DNA of 64,000 nucleotides from Erythrobacter sp. SDW2 (GCF_021431965.1 NZ_CP090370.1:2480001-2544000); one strand, 5' to 3'. Shown: positions 17,591 through 26,651, counted from the stretch's first letter. Numbers and translations: made by a program. The notes: generated by a model not told the origin, from the sequence alone.

Positions 17591-18745
17591 TTATCCCTTC
17601 CTGAGGCTCTCGTAAGCCCACTCGATCCACGGCAGCAGGCGCTTCAAATCCTCCTGCTCGACCGTGCCGCCGCACCAGATGCGCAAGCTCGGCGGGGCGT
17701 CGCGATAGCCGTTGAAGTCGTAGCCGACATCGCGGGCTTCGAGCATCGAGGCGATCTTCTTGGGCACCGCAGCCTGATCTTCGGGCGAGAGACTGTCGTA
17801 CCAGTCGCCCTGGAAGCGGAAGCACACGCCGGTGTTGGTGCGCTTGGCCGGATCGGCGACCATGTTGCGCAGCCACGGGGTCGCTTCGATCCAGTCGGTC
17901 ACGATCTTGGCATTGGCATCGGCGCGTTCGAACATCGCCTTGCGCCCGCCCATCGCCTGCGCCCATTCGAGCGCGAGGATGTAGTCCTCGGTCGCCAGCA
18001 TCGAGGGCGTGTTGATCGTCTCGCCCTTGAAGATGCCTTCGTTGATCTTGCCGCCCTTCTTCATGCGGAAGAGCTTGGGCAGCGGCCAGGACGGATCGTA
18101 CTCCTCGATCCGGGCAACGGCCTTGGGGCTGAGGATCAGCATGCCGTGTTGCGCCTCACTGCCCATGACCTTCTGCCAGCTGTAGGTCGTGGCATCGAGC
18201 TTGGGCCAGTCCATCTCCATTGCGAAGACAGCGCTGGTGGCATCGTTGATGGTCACGCCCTCACGGCCCGGCTCGAGCCAGTCGGTGTCGGGGATCTTTG
18301 CCCCCGAGGTGGTGCCGTTCCAGGTGAAGACGACGTCGTTATCCTGCGGGATCGAGGCGAGGTCGGGGATCTCGCCGTAATCGGCATCGAGCGTGGTCAG
18401 CCGGGGCAGCTTGAGCTGCTTGACCGCATCCTGGATCCAGACATTGCCGAAGCTTTCCCAGGCCGCGACCGTGACCGGACGGGCGGGATCGAGCATAGTC
18501 CACATGGCGGCTTCGATGGCGCCGGTGTCCGATGCCGGCATGATGCCGACAAGGTAATCCTCGGGCACGCCGAGCATCTCCTTCGACAGGTCGATGGCAT
18601 ACTTCAGCCGCGACTTGCCGAGCGCGCTGCGATGCGAGCGTCCGAGCGATTCGGTTTTGAGATTGGCGGCAGACCAGCCCTTGAACTTGGCGGTCGGCCC
18701 CGACGAGAAGAAGGGGCGCTCAGGCTTGAGCGTCGGTTCAGTCAT
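17591..18745 (-). CDS. serC: phosphoserine aminotransferase
   Basis: PLP enzyme of serine synthesis that converts 3-phosphohydroxypyruvate and glutamate to phosphoserine and 2-oxoglutarate. It belongs to the alphaproteobacterial subgroup (384 residues): 'FSSGPTAKFKGW' at the N-terminus, 'VFTWNGTTSGAK', 'INDATSAVFAMEMDW', and the PLP lysine in 'YSWQKVMGSEAQHG'. AAGGAGAG directly upstream sets the ATG at 18745; a longer frame to 18889 runs into the promoter. It is first in the serC-serA-hisZ operon. Confidence 0.96.
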   Translation of the reverse strand: MTEPTLKPERPFFSSGPTAKFKGWSAANLKTESLGRSHRSALGKSRLKYAIDLSKEMLGVPEDYLVGIMPASDTGAIEAAMWTMLDPARPVTVAAWESFGNVWIQDAVKQLKLPRLTTLDADYGEIPDLASIPQDNDVVFTWNGTTSGAKIPDTDWLEPGREGVTINDATSAVFAMEMDWPKLDATTYSWQKVMGSEAQHGMLILSPKAVARIEEYDPSWPLPKLFRMKKGGKINEGIFKGETINTPSMLATEDYILALEWAQAMGGRKAMFERADANAKIVTDWIEATPWLRNMVADPAKRTNTGVCFRFQGDWYDSLSPEDQAAVPKKIASMLEARDVGYDFNGYRDAPPSLRIWCGGTVEQEDLKRLLPWIEWAYESLRKG

Positions 18746-18801
18746 GTATTCTCTCCTTGCAGAGAGCTCGCGCGGCGTTGGGACCGCGTGGCCCGCTGGC
18801 C

Positions 18802-18829
18802 GCACTAGAGTTGCGCGCCTCCAAGTCAA
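18802..18829 (-). promoter_or_regulatory. candidate promoter of the serC-serA operon
   Basis: Minus-strand TTGACT (18829-18824) and TAGTGC (18807-18802) are spaced by 16 bp and lie about 55 bp before the serC ATG. The -35 box is good; the -10 box is weak. Confidence 0.4.
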
Positions 18830-18906
18830 TCGGAAACTTTCTGTTATCGATGGATAGCTTCGCGTATCGGACCAACAGCCTCTCGCCATTCGCCATCGGC
18901 TTGCCT

Positions 18907-20073
18907 ATGGCCAATGCGATGGAGACGAGCGATTTGCGGATCGCGCTGTTCAGCGGGAACTACAACTACACCCGCGATGGCGCGAACCAGGCCCTCAACA
19001 GACTTGTCGGCTACCTGCTGCGGCACGGGGCGGCGGTGCGTGTCTTCTCGCCCAAGGTGGCAGAACCCGATTTCGAACCGACCGGCGAACTATACGACGT
19101 GCCCAATATCCGCATGCCGGTGAAGGGGCGCGGAGAGTATCGCATGCCGCTGGGTCTCAATGCGCAGGCGAAAAACGCGCTGGAGGCGTTCAAGCCCAAC
19201 ATGGTGCACGTCTCTTCGCCCGATCCGACGGGCCACGCCGCCGTCAGTTGGGCGCGCGAGCGGGGCATCCCGGTCCTTGCCTCGGTCCACACGCGGTTCG
19301 AAACTTATCCGCGCTACTACAACCTCGCCTTCATCGAGCCCGGCATCGAATGGATCCTGCGCCGGTTCTACAATCGCTGCGATGCGCTGGTCGCGCCATC
19401 ACAGAGCATGATCGACGAGTACAAGGCGATGGGGATGCATTCCGATATCGGCCTGTGGACCCGCGGGGTCGACCGCGAGATTTTCGATCCCGGCAAGCGC
19501 AACTGGGCATGGCGCCGCTCCATCGGTCTGGCGGATGACGACGTCGCCATCGCCTTCCTCGGCCGGCTGGTGATGGAAAAGGGTCTCGACGTCTTCGCCG
19601 ACTCAATCGCCGAGCTGCGCAAGCTCGGCTCGCCGCACAAGGTGCTGGTCATCGGCGATGGCCCGGCCCGCGAATGGTTCGAGAAAGCCCTACCCGGCGG
19701 CATTTTTGCCGGTTTCCAGACCGGCAAGGATCTCGGCCGCGCGCTCGCCAGTGCCGATGTGTTCTTCAACCCTTCGATCACCGAGACCTTCGGCAATGTC
19801 ACGCTCGAGGCCATGGCCAGCGGACTGCCGGTCGTGGCGGCATCGGCCACCGGCGCTTCCAGCCTGGTCCACGATGGCGAGACCGGGCGGCTGGTCCCGC
19901 CGGGCAATGCCAGACTGTTTGCCGAAGTACTGGCACCCTATTGCACCGACGATGCCCTGCGCCGCGGCCACGGTGCGGCAGGCGAGCTACGCAGCCGAGA
20001 ATACAGCTGGGACGCGATCAACCAGGCGGTGGTCGATACCTACCTGCGCATCGCTGAAGCGCGCAGTAGCTAG
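18907..20073 (+). CDS. GT4-family glycosyltransferase
   Basis: A retaining GT-B enzyme. The N-terminal nucleotide-free domain starts 'RIALFSGNYNYTRDGANQAL', typical of glycolipid glucosyl/mannosyl transferases related to SqdX/PimB-like proteins. The C-terminal half has the GPGTF signature: 'IAFLGRLVMEKGLDVFADS', 'VLVIGDGPAREW' and the E-x7-E motif in 'PSITETFGNVTLEAMASGLP'. It probably adds a sugar to a membrane lipid, but the acceptor cannot be proved. Start choice is uncertain: ATGs at 18850, 18907 and 18919 are in frame and none has a clear ribosome site. It is divergent from serC. Confidence 0.88.
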   Translation: MANAMETSDLRIALFSGNYNYTRDGANQALNRLVGYLLRHGAAVRVFSPKVAEPDFEPTGELYDVPNIRMPVKGRGEYRMPLGLNAQAKNALEAFKPNMVHVSSPDPTGHAAVSWARERGIPVLASVHTRFETYPRYYNLAFIEPGIEWILRRFYNRCDALVAPSQSMIDEYKAMGMHSDIGLWTRGVDREIFDPGKRNWAWRRSIGLADDDVAIAFLGRLVMEKGLDVFADSIAELRKLGSPHKVLVIGDGPAREWFEKALPGGIFAGFQTGKDLGRALASADVFFNPSITETFGNVTLEAMASGLPVVAASATGASSLVHDGETGRLVPPGNARLFAEVLAPYCTDDALRRGHGAAGELRSREYSWDAINQAVVDTYLRIAEARSS

Positions 20074-20074
20074 A

Positions 20075-20503
20075 TCAGCGAAGCACGCCCTCGCGGCGCA
20101 TCTTGAGCGCGTACCAGAGCATGAACAGCGTGGTCGCCCAGATGGTCAGGTCGAGCGCCAAGTTGCGCAAATCCGACGGAACTTCGGTCACGAAGTTCTG
20201 ATAGACCGTCGTGCCGGCGAGACCGACCAGCGCGATCAGCACGGCTGTCACCGCCCAGCGCGACCGCACGAGGAGCAGGACGGACCCGAGGAACGCGCCC
20301 CACACCCCCAGCGCCCACACCGCAGTGGCCCAGGCCGGGAAGCTGTCGAACCAGGCGATCTGTTCGGGCGTCATCCCGAGATCGCCGAGCTTGCCCAACT
20401 CGGTCATCATATAGCTGAAGATGCCGACGCTGTTCCACAACAGTGTCAGCCCGCCGACCACCCAAAGGTGCCATGGCGTGGCGGTTTCTCCCAATTTGTT
20501 CAT
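20075..20503 (-). CDS. small four-helix membrane protein of unknown function
   Basis: A 142-residue protein with four predicted membrane-spanning segments, beginning 'WHLWVVGGLTLLWNSVGIF' and ending with a short basic tail (KMRREGVLR). The sequence between helices 1 and 2 ('YMMTELGKLGDLGMTPEQ') resembles a family of small sugar-transporter-like inner-membrane proteins seen in sphingomonads. I do not recognise a function. GGAGGGG upstream fixes the ATG at 20503; a longer frame to 20578 is unlikely. It lies between a glycosyltransferase and a PadR regulator. Confidence 0.75.
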   Translation of the reverse strand: MNKLGETATPWHLWVVGGLTLLWNSVGIFSYMMTELGKLGDLGMTPEQIAWFDSFPAWATAVWALGVWGAFLGSVLLLVRSRWAVTAVLIALVGLAGTTVYQNFVTEVPSDLRNLALDLTIWATTLFMLWYALKMRREGVLR

Positions 20504-20605
20504 AGCTAACCCCTCCAGCTGCCGCCGCTTTCCCGACGGACAATGGAGGGGTGCTATCACGCGCTGAGCGGGGGACAAAGCGCGTTAAGCTTTATTGCCG
20601 TAGCG

Positions 20606-21253
20606 TCAAAGGCGTTCGATCCGCTTGGCCAGGTCGTCGATCATGTCGACGATTTCCTGCCGCACGCTGTCATCGATGCCGCCTGACTTGTACTTGTGCT
20701 TGAGCACGCTGGCGAGGTTGCCCGCGGCGCGGAACAGGTCGTGCGGAGCGCCGGCGGTACTGGCCTTTTCGCCGTGGGCGGTGAGCCGCTCCATCAGCCC
20801 ATCGACCTCATCCGCGCGCTCCGCGAGCTCGGCCTTGCCGGCGTCGGTCGCTTCGTACGCTTTGCGCGCTTCGTCGCTCGCGGCGTCAGCGATCGCGCCT
20901 TCGTCCTGCAGCAACGAGAGCGTGGGATAGATCGTGCCCGGGCTGGGCGAATAGTCGCCGCCGGTCATTTCCTCGATCGCCTTGATCAGCTCGTAGCCGT
21001 GGCGCGGCTCGTCGGCGATCAGCTTGAGCAGCACCAGCCGCAATTCACCGGGGCCGAACATGCGCCCGCGGCGCCTGCGGCCGCCCTCGCCGAATGGACC
21101 GCCGGGTCCGAAAGGTCCGGAAGGGCCGAAGGGCCCGGAAGGACCAAAGGGGCCGTTCGGGCCGAAGCTGTCCCAGCCGCGGCTTGCGCCCATCATGGCG
21201 ATAAAGGGCCAGGCGCCCTTGCCGAATTTCCTGCGATACCGATGTCCGTACAT
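20606..21253 (-). CDS. PadR-family transcriptional regulator with Gly-Pro-Phe repeat
   Basis: The DNA-binding domain starts near residue 62 ('MFGPGELRLVLLKLIADEP', then 'HGYELIKAIEEMTGGDYSPS' and 'GTIYPTLSLLQDEGAI'), the classic PadR winged helix. The C-terminal helical region would dimerise. Unusually, residues 30-53 hold four tandem FGPxGP hexapeptides, followed by a basic run (RRRRGR). AAGGAG before the ATG at 21253 fixes the start. Upstream there is a 12-bp perfect palindrome at 21287-21298, probably its own operator; PadR proteins are commonly autoregulated. It is divergent from rarA. Confidence 0.88.
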   Translation of the reverse strand: MYGHRYRRKFGKGAWPFIAMMGASRGWDSFGPNGPFGPSGPFGPSGPFGPGGPFGEGGRRRRGRMFGPGELRLVLLKLIADEPRHGYELIKAIEEMTGGDYSPSPGTIYPTLSLLQDEGAIADAASDEARKAYEATDAGKAELAERADEVDGLMERLTAHGEKASTAGAPHDLFRAAGNLASVLKHKYKSGGIDDSVRQEIVDMIDDLAKRIERL

Positions 21254-21286
21254 GGACTCTCTCCTTGGGGGTCTTACGATAGCTCT

Positions 21287-21310
21287 AAGATATATCTTGG
21301 ATGCATCTTG
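21287..21310 (-). promoter_or_regulatory. candidate PadR operator
   Basis: AAGATATATCTT (21287-21298) is a perfect 12-bp palindrome. It is followed by GATGCATC and a second ATCTTGG, so ATCTTGG occurs twice about 12 bp apart. The position, 34 bp before the padR ATG in the divergent padR/rarA region, suits autoregulation. Confidence 0.5.
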
Positions 21311-21370
21311 GCAAGCGTCTCCAACTGTGATGATGCGTTTTTCCGACGAGCGGTCTAGGACGACCGACCA

Positions 21371-22684
21371 ATGGCCGATCTGTTCAACGATGACCCTCCC
21401 CCGTCCGCGCCCGACGAGCCGCGCGATGATGCGCCGCTGGCCGACCGGCTGCGCCCGCGCAATCTGGCCGAGGTCATCGGGCAGGAGCATCTGACCGGGC
21501 CGGAAGGCGCCATCGGCCGGATGGTCGCCGCAGGCCGCCTCTCCAGCATGATCCTGTGGGGCCCGCCCGGCACCGGCAAGACCAGCACGGCCCGCCTGCT
21601 GGCCGATGCCGTGGGTATGCGCTTCGTCCCCATCAGCGCGGTGTTCAGCGGCGTTGCCGACCTCAAGAAGGCCTTTGCCGAAGCGGACAAGTTTGCTGGG
21701 GCAGGACAGCGCACGCTGCTGTTCGTGGACGAGATCCACCGCTTCAACCGCGCGCAGCAGGATGGTTTCCTCCCCTTTGTCGAACGGGGCACGGTGACGC
21801 TAGTCGGGGCAACGACCGAGAACCCCAGCTTCGAACTTAACGCCGCACTGCTCAGCCGCGCGCAGGTGCTGATCCTGCACAGACTGGATGCCGAGGCACT
21901 GGGCAAGCTGCTCGCCCGGGCCGAGGAACTGGAGGGTCCCCTCCCCCTTACACCGGAAGCGCGCGAGGCGCTGATCGCCAGCGCCGATGGCGACGGTCGC
22001 TTCCTGCTCAACCAGGCCGAGACGCTGTACCACGCACGGATCACGGAGCCGCTCGATCCGGCCGCGCTCGGCGCATTCCTGCAGCGCCGCGTCGCGGTCT
22101 ACGACAAGGACCGTGAGGGCCACTACAACCTCATAAGCGCGCTGCATAAAAGCGTGCGCGGGTCCGATCCGCAGGCGGCGCTCTATTACCTGGCGCGGAT
22201 GCTGGTGGCGGGCGAGGAGCCGCTTTACCTGCTGCGGCGGTTGGTGCGCATGGCGGTGGAGGATATCGGCCTCGCCGATCCGCAGGCGCTGGTGCAATGC
22301 CTCGCCGCCAAGGACGCCTACGACTTTCTCGGCAGCCCCGAGGGTGAACTGGCGATCGTCCAGGCCTGCCTCTACCTCGCCACTGCACCGAAGTCGAACG
22401 CAGCCTACAAGGCGCAGAAGGCGGCGTGGAAGAGCGCCCGCGAGACCGGTAGCCTGATGCCGCCGCAGAATATCCTCAACGCCCCGACCAAGCTGATGAA
22501 GGACATCGGCTACGGTTCAGGCTACGCCTATGATCACGACGCCGAGGACGGATTCTCGGGCGACAATTACTGGCCCGAGGCGATGATGCCGCAACGCTAT
22601 TACGAACCGGTCGAACGCGGGTTCGAGCGCGAGGTGCGCAAACGGCTGGAGTATTGGGACAAGCTGCGGGAGGAGCGGGGGTGA
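21371..22684 (+). CDS. rarA: replication-associated recombination protein A (MgsA)
   Basis: AAA+ ATPase of the RarA/MgsA/WRNIP1 family that acts at stalled replication forks and single-stranded DNA. Walker A is GPPGTGKT at residues 64-71. Walker B is 'LLFVDEIHRFN' around 117-127, followed by a sensor-1 region 'LVGATTENPSF'. The C-terminal tetramerisation and RarA-specific part ends in 'PQRYYEPVERGFEREV'. The 437-residue length is typical. I found no LexA box in its short upstream region. Confidence 0.96.
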   Translation: MADLFNDDPPPSAPDEPRDDAPLADRLRPRNLAEVIGQEHLTGPEGAIGRMVAAGRLSSMILWGPPGTGKTSTARLLADAVGMRFVPISAVFSGVADLKKAFAEADKFAGAGQRTLLFVDEIHRFNRAQQDGFLPFVERGTVTLVGATTENPSFELNAALLSRAQVLILHRLDAEALGKLLARAEELEGPLPLTPEAREALIASADGDGRFLLNQAETLYHARITEPLDPAALGAFLQRRVAVYDKDREGHYNLISALHKSVRGSDPQAALYYLARMLVAGEEPLYLLRRLVRMAVEDIGLADPQALVQCLAAKDAYDFLGSPEGELAIVQACLYLATAPKSNAAYKAQKAAWKSARETGSLMPPQNILNAPTKLMKDIGYGSGYAYDHDAEDGFSGDNYWPEAMMPQRYYEPVERGFEREVRKRLEYWDKLREERG

Positions 22685-22697
22685 CTTCCGAGCAGAA

Positions 22698-22763
22698 CTC
22701 CGTTCGCCCTGAGCCTGTCGAATTGCAGGCGCGTGCCCTTCGACAGGCTCAGGGCGAACGGAG
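22698..22763. repeat. 25-bp perfect inverted repeat (sphingomonad intergenic palindrome)
   Basis: Arms at 22698-22722 and 22739-22763 are exact reverse complements, with a 16-bp spacer. The arm contains the CGACAGGCTCAGGGCGAAC core that is widespread between genes in sphingomonads and relatives. The outer end of the right arm (GGAG) is part of the only good ribosome site for the following gene. Confidence 0.9.
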
Positions 22764-22775
22764 GTTTTTCCAGCA

Positions 22776-23657
22776 ATGAGGCGCTTTACCCACTTCCTCG
22801 CCATCGACTGGTCGGGTGCGAAAGGCGAGCGGCAGAAGGGCATTGCCCTTTCGCTAGCCGATGCGGAGGGCGGGCCGCCGGTGCTGGTCGAGCGCGGACG
22901 GGCGTGGAGCCGCGCGGACGTGCTCCACATCCTGCGAGACGGGCTGCCGCCCGATACGCTAGTGGGGATGGACCTCGGCATCGCCCTGCCCTTCGCCGAT
23001 ACTGGCGCGTACTTTCCCGACTGGAACGAGAGCCCGCCCGACGCCAGGGCGCTGTGGGCGCTGATCGACAGGATCTGCGCCGAAGACCCGCATCTCGAGG
23101 TGGGTAGCTTCGTCACCCATCCGGAAGCCTCGCGCTATTTTCGCCACTCCAAGGACCATGTCGGCGACCGCTTCCACCTGCCCAGCGCGCCGACCCGCGA
23201 AGGCCGCTTCCGAATCGCCGAACATGCCCAGCGCCAGCAAGGCGTGCGCCCGGTCAGCAATTTCAACCTCGTCGGCGCGGCGCAGGTCGGCAAGTCGAGC
23301 CTCACCGGCATGCGCATGCTGCACCGGCTGTGCGGCCAGGTCAGCGTCTGGCCGATCGATCCCTTACCCGAAAGCGGCCCGGTGGTGGTGGAGATGTACA
23401 CCAGCATCGCCGCGCGGGGCGGCGGGGTGAGCGGCGCTAAGACCAAGCTGCGGACCTATGAAGACGTTAACATCGCCCTCGCGCAATTGGGATCGGCCCC
23501 AGTTGCAGGCTCGGGCCCGATCGACGACCATTCCTCCGACGCGCTGGTCACCGCCGCGTGGCTCCGCGCGATTGGGGATAGGGCAGAATACTGGAACCCG
23601 GCGGGACTGACGCCGGAAATCGCAAGAACCGAAGGCTGGACGTTCGGCGCGCTCTAG
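22776..23657 (+). CDS. DUF429-like protein, predicted RNase H-fold nuclease
   Basis: A 293-residue protein of unknown role. Its start 'FLAIDWSGAKG' (D11), the 'VGMDLGIALPF' strand (D66) and 'HSSDALVTAAWL' (D255) give the three acidic positions and strand pattern expected of RNase H-like predicted nucleases such as DUF429. No extra domains or membrane segments are seen. GGAGG eleven bases before the ATG comes from the end of the adjacent palindrome. It converges with the WG-repeat gene, the two stops sharing a CTAG. Fold assignment is inferred from motif order only. Confidence 0.75.
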   Translation: MRRFTHFLAIDWSGAKGERQKGIALSLADAEGGPPVLVERGRAWSRADVLHILRDGLPPDTLVGMDLGIALPFADTGAYFPDWNESPPDARALWALIDRICAEDPHLEVGSFVTHPEASRYFRHSKDHVGDRFHLPSAPTREGRFRIAEHAQRQQGVRPVSNFNLVGAAQVGKSSLTGMRMLHRLCGQVSVWPIDPLPESGPVVVEMYTSIAARGGGVSGAKTKLRTYEDVNIALAQLGSAPVAGSGPIDDHSSDALVTAAWLRAIGDRAEYWNPAGLTPEIARTEGWTFGAL

Positions 23658-24958
23658 CCCCCCGCGTGACACCAATCCTGCGACGTGGGGTCGGAATAGC
23701 GCGACGGGGAGAACTCCGTGCTAGGCAGAGCTTCGGTGATCGAAACGCTGAGCGGTTGCGGGATCATGCCGGGCCGGAGCAGGCACCGTCCGACGCAGTC
23801 GTATTCGGGCTCGAGCACCCACTTGCCGGCCATGTCGACGGCACCCCATTTGCCGCCCTTCTGCGCCGGGGCCCAATCGTTGGGACCGAACTCGAGCACA
23901 TCGTCGAAGCCGTTGCCGATAATCTCGCGGCCTGACCAGTCGACGATCATCGGCTGGCCATCACGCACTGTGCGGCCGGTGCCGCTCTGGTCAAAGCGGA
24001 CGAAATTGGCGCTATCGAAAGGTGCCGGGCCCAGGTCATCGCCCGTGCCGGAGTAACGCCGACGCTCGCCGTCGAGATGGCCGATGAAGGAGCCGTCGAT
24101 ATATTCGGTCATTCCCTCCAGCACCGGTTGGATGACCCATTCGCCCCGGCGATTGATCAAGCCTGATTTGCCCCCCTGCTCAAACACGGTAACGCCTGAC
24201 GAATTGAAGGCTTCGGGTCGGAACTCGGCTTCCGACATTGGCGGGATCATCCAATCGCCATCGGCGTCGATGAAACCCCATTTTCCGCCCGATTGGGCCG
24301 GAGCCCACCCGTCCGGTGCGAAGTAGCCGAGGCGTTCGAACCGGCCAGGCTCGATCACCCAGGTGCCGTCCCGGTCGATGTAGCCGTATTTGCCCTCTGC
24401 GGTCTGGGCCAATGCCAGGCCATTGTCTGCCGCGGGACTGATCGATTTCAGAGAAGGGAGAACGATCCATTCGCAATCGAGCGACAGAATGCCGTCGAAC
24501 CCTTCATCTTCGACCACGAAACGGTCCTTGCCGTCGAATGGCATCAGCGGGTTGAGCCCCGGTCCCAGCAACGGTTCTCCTCCGATCCCGACGATCCAGC
24601 GGTCCCTGCCCCCGGAATTCTGCGCCCAGAACCATGAGTTGTCGTCCGACCCGCCGGCCATGGCATCATTGCCATAGAGGTACTGGTATCGAAGCGGGAC
24701 CAGCAGCGTGCCATCTGGCGAAAACAGCGCGGAAAGACCGTCCCGGCGGGCTTCGATCAAGCCGTCGCTCCAGATGTCGATGCTCTGATATTCGAGCGGT
24801 ACGATGACGTCGCCGTCGGAACTGACCACGCCCCAATTGCCGTCGCGCATGACAGGGAACGATTCCTCTCGCTCTCCGGATCGGTCGGACCCGGCCAGAG
24901 CAGCCGACATCGTGAGCAAGAGCGCCGCCATACCGAGGGAAAGGTGATGTTTCCGCAT
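23654..24958 (-). CDS. exported WG-repeat protein
   Basis: A 434-residue protein with an N-terminal signal peptide (MRKHHLSLGMAALLLTMSAALA) and several WG (KWGF/KYGY/NWGV-type) repeats: 'DGNWGVVSSDGDVIVPLEY', 'GKYGYIDRDGTWVIEP', 'GKWGFIDADGDWMIPP', 'GKSGLINRRGEWVIQP' and 'GKWGAVDMAGKWVLEP'. These form beta-hairpin repeats of unknown function. I set the start at 24958, where the signal peptide begins; the frame opens at 25021. Probably periplasmic or surface-located. No enzyme motif is visible. Confidence 0.85.
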   Translation of the reverse strand: MRKHHLSLGMAALLLTMSAALAGSDRSGEREESFPVMRDGNWGVVSSDGDVIVPLEYQSIDIWSDGLIEARRDGLSALFSPDGTLLVPLRYQYLYGNDAMAGGSDDNSWFWAQNSGGRDRWIVGIGGEPLLGPGLNPLMPFDGKDRFVVEDEGFDGILSLDCEWIVLPSLKSISPAADNGLALAQTAEGKYGYIDRDGTWVIEPGRFERLGYFAPDGWAPAQSGGKWGFIDADGDWMIPPMSEAEFRPEAFNSSGVTVFEQGGKSGLINRRGEWVIQPVLEGMTEYIDGSFIGHLDGERRRYSGTGDDLGPAPFDSANFVRFDQSGTGRTVRDGQPMIVDWSGREIIGNGFDDVLEFGPNDWAPAQKGGKWGAVDMAGKWVLEPEYDCVGRCLLRPGMIPQPLSVSITEALPSTEFSPSRYSDPTSQDWCHAGG

Positions 24959-25098
24959 AGAGCAATCATTGCCAGCCAGCCGCGGCACTGTCCATCGCTT
25001 GCAAGTCCCTATGCAATGCAACTGGACTTTTGCCGCACTTTGACGCAGTGGCGCGCCGTCCAGCCCTCATGCAGCGCAGCGGCAGGGCAAACCAATAT

Positions 25099-25174
<76 letters not shown>

Positions 25175-25228
25175 TCTTCGTCTCCCGCTAGTCCACAGCG
25201 CCTCCATAGAAACCTCGCGCAGCGACTA

Positions 25229-25244
25229 TTGCAATCGATTGCAT
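25229..25244 (+). promoter_or_regulatory. LacI-family operator O1, before the MFS permease gene
   Basis: TTGCAATCGATTGCAT contains the 14-bp perfect palindrome TGCAATCGATTGCA (25230-25243). It overlaps a likely -10 element (CATAAT, 25242-25247) and lies 37 bp before the permease ATG. The same core CAATCGATTG recurs at three other sites in this sugar locus. Confidence 0.8.
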
Positions 25245-25280
25245 AATAGCATAGCCGTGCTCCCGGAGAGAGGGAAATTC

Positions 25281-26651
25281 ATGGACGACGCACGCAAGCC
25301 GCATGTCACCCTGGGCCAGATCCTGAGCATGAACCTGGGGTTCCTGGGCCTTCAGTTCAGCTTCGGGTTGCAGCAGGGCAACATGGGGCCGATCTATTCG
25401 TTCCTGGGGGCCGAAGAAAGCCAGCTGCCGCTGTTGCAACTGGCCGGGCCGCTGACCGGGCTGATCGTCCAGCCGATCGTCGGCGCGCTGAGCGACCGGA
25501 CATTGTCGAAGCTTGGGCGCCGCACGCCCTATTTCCTCGTCGGCGCGATCATGTGCGCGGTCGGGCTGTTCTTCATGCCGCTGTCGGTTTCGATCATGTC
25601 GGCGGTGGCGTGGCTGTGGATCCTCGATGCCGGCAACAATATCACCATGGAGCCCTATCGCGCCTATGTTGCCGACCGGCTCAATCCGGAGCAGCGGCAG
25701 GCCGGTTTCCTGACGCAGAGCGCTTTTACCGGGCTTGCGCAGATGCTCGCCTTTCTCACCCCATCGGTGCTGGTGCTGATGGGCATGGACCGCGACTGGG
25801 TGGACCAGCACAACATCCCCTACACTGTCCGTACAGTGTTCTGGGTCGGCGCTGTGCTATCGCTCGCCACCATCGTCTGGTCAGTCACCCGCGTTCCCGA
25901 ACTCCCCCTGACAGCCAGGGAACGCGAGTGGATAGAGAGTCAGCCAAAAGGCTTCGCCGCGACCTTCGTCGAGATCGGTTCTGCCCTTCGCGTTATGCCC
26001 ACCCCGATGCGCAAGCTGGGGGTGATGATGCTGTTCCAGTGGTTCGCCATGTCGGGATACTGGGGCTATGTCATCTACACCATCGGGCGGAGCGTCTATG
26101 ATACTGCCGACCCGGCCAGCGACGGATTCCGCCAGGCGGTGCTGACCAATGGCGAGATGGCCGCGTTCTACAACGGCATCGCGTTCCTCGGGGCTTTTGC
26201 CATGGTGCCGATTGCCAGGCGGATCGGGGCCGGGCCCTTGCATGCGCTGATGCTGGCGGCGGGCGGCGTCTCCATGCTGCTGCTGCCCGGCGTGACCGAC
26301 AAGGCGATGCTGTTCGCGGTCATCATCGGCGTCGGCCTCGCCTGGGGCAGCATCATGGGCAATCCCTATATCATCCTGTCCAATTCCATCCCGCCCGAGC
26401 GGGTCGGGGTCTACATGGGCATCTTCAACATGATGATCGTGATCCCGATGCTGCTGTTCGCCTTTGTCATGTCATCGGTGAACCTCGGCTTCGGGCAGAT
26501 CGGGCTTGGCCTTTACGACGGGCTTCTCGGCGGCGATCCGCGCAATGTGCTGCGAGTGTCGGGCGTGTGCATGTTTATCGCCGCGCTGGCGGTGCTGTGG
26601 GTGCGCGAGGGCTGGAAGAAGCCGGTCGAGGGTGTACCAGCGGGGACATGA
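25281..26651 (+). CDS. MFS sugar permease (sucrose/oligosaccharide, GPH/SUT-like)
   Basis: A 456-residue inner-membrane transporter with about twelve hydrophobic segments. The loop 2-3 signature 'GALSDRTLSKLGRRTPYFLVG' matches sucrose/glycoside permeases of the GPH/SUT type, including Xanthomonas SuxC-like proteins. Mid-protein 'MEPYRAYVADRLNPEQR' is another shared motif. GGAGAGAGGG just upstream sets the ATG at 25281, rather than 25239. Its stop overlaps the GH36 start (ATGA), so the operon permease-GH36-GH68 is translationally coupled. Operator O1 sits in its promoter. The exact sugar is inferred from the neighbouring enzymes. Confidence 0.9.
   Translation: MDDARKPHVTLGQILSMNLGFLGLQFSFGLQQGNMGPIYSFLGAEESQLPLLQLAGPLTGLIVQPIVGALSDRTLSKLGRRTPYFLVGAIMCAVGLFFMPLSVSIMSAVAWLWILDAGNNITMEPYRAYVADRLNPEQRQAGFLTQSAFTGLAQMLAFLTPSVLVLMGMDRDWVDQHNIPYTVRTVFWVGAVLSLATIVWSVTRVPELPLTAREREWIESQPKGFAATFVEIGSALRVMPTPMRKLGVMMLFQWFAMSGYWGYVIYTIGRSVYDTADPASDGFRQAVLTNGEMAAFYNGIAFLGAFAMVPIARRIGAGPLHALMLAAGGVSMLLLPGVTDKAMLFAVIIGVGLAWGSIMGNPYIILSNSIPPERVGVYMGIFNMMIVIPMLLFAFVMSSVNLGFGQIGLGLYDGLLGGDPRNVLRVSGVCMFIAALAVLWVREGWKKPVEGVPAGT

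Noticed and set aside
16063-17604. 513-residue open frame on the plus strand opposite serA
   Set aside because: serA is complete with Rossmann and ACT motifs on the minus strand. The plus-strand frame is a GC-rich shadow.
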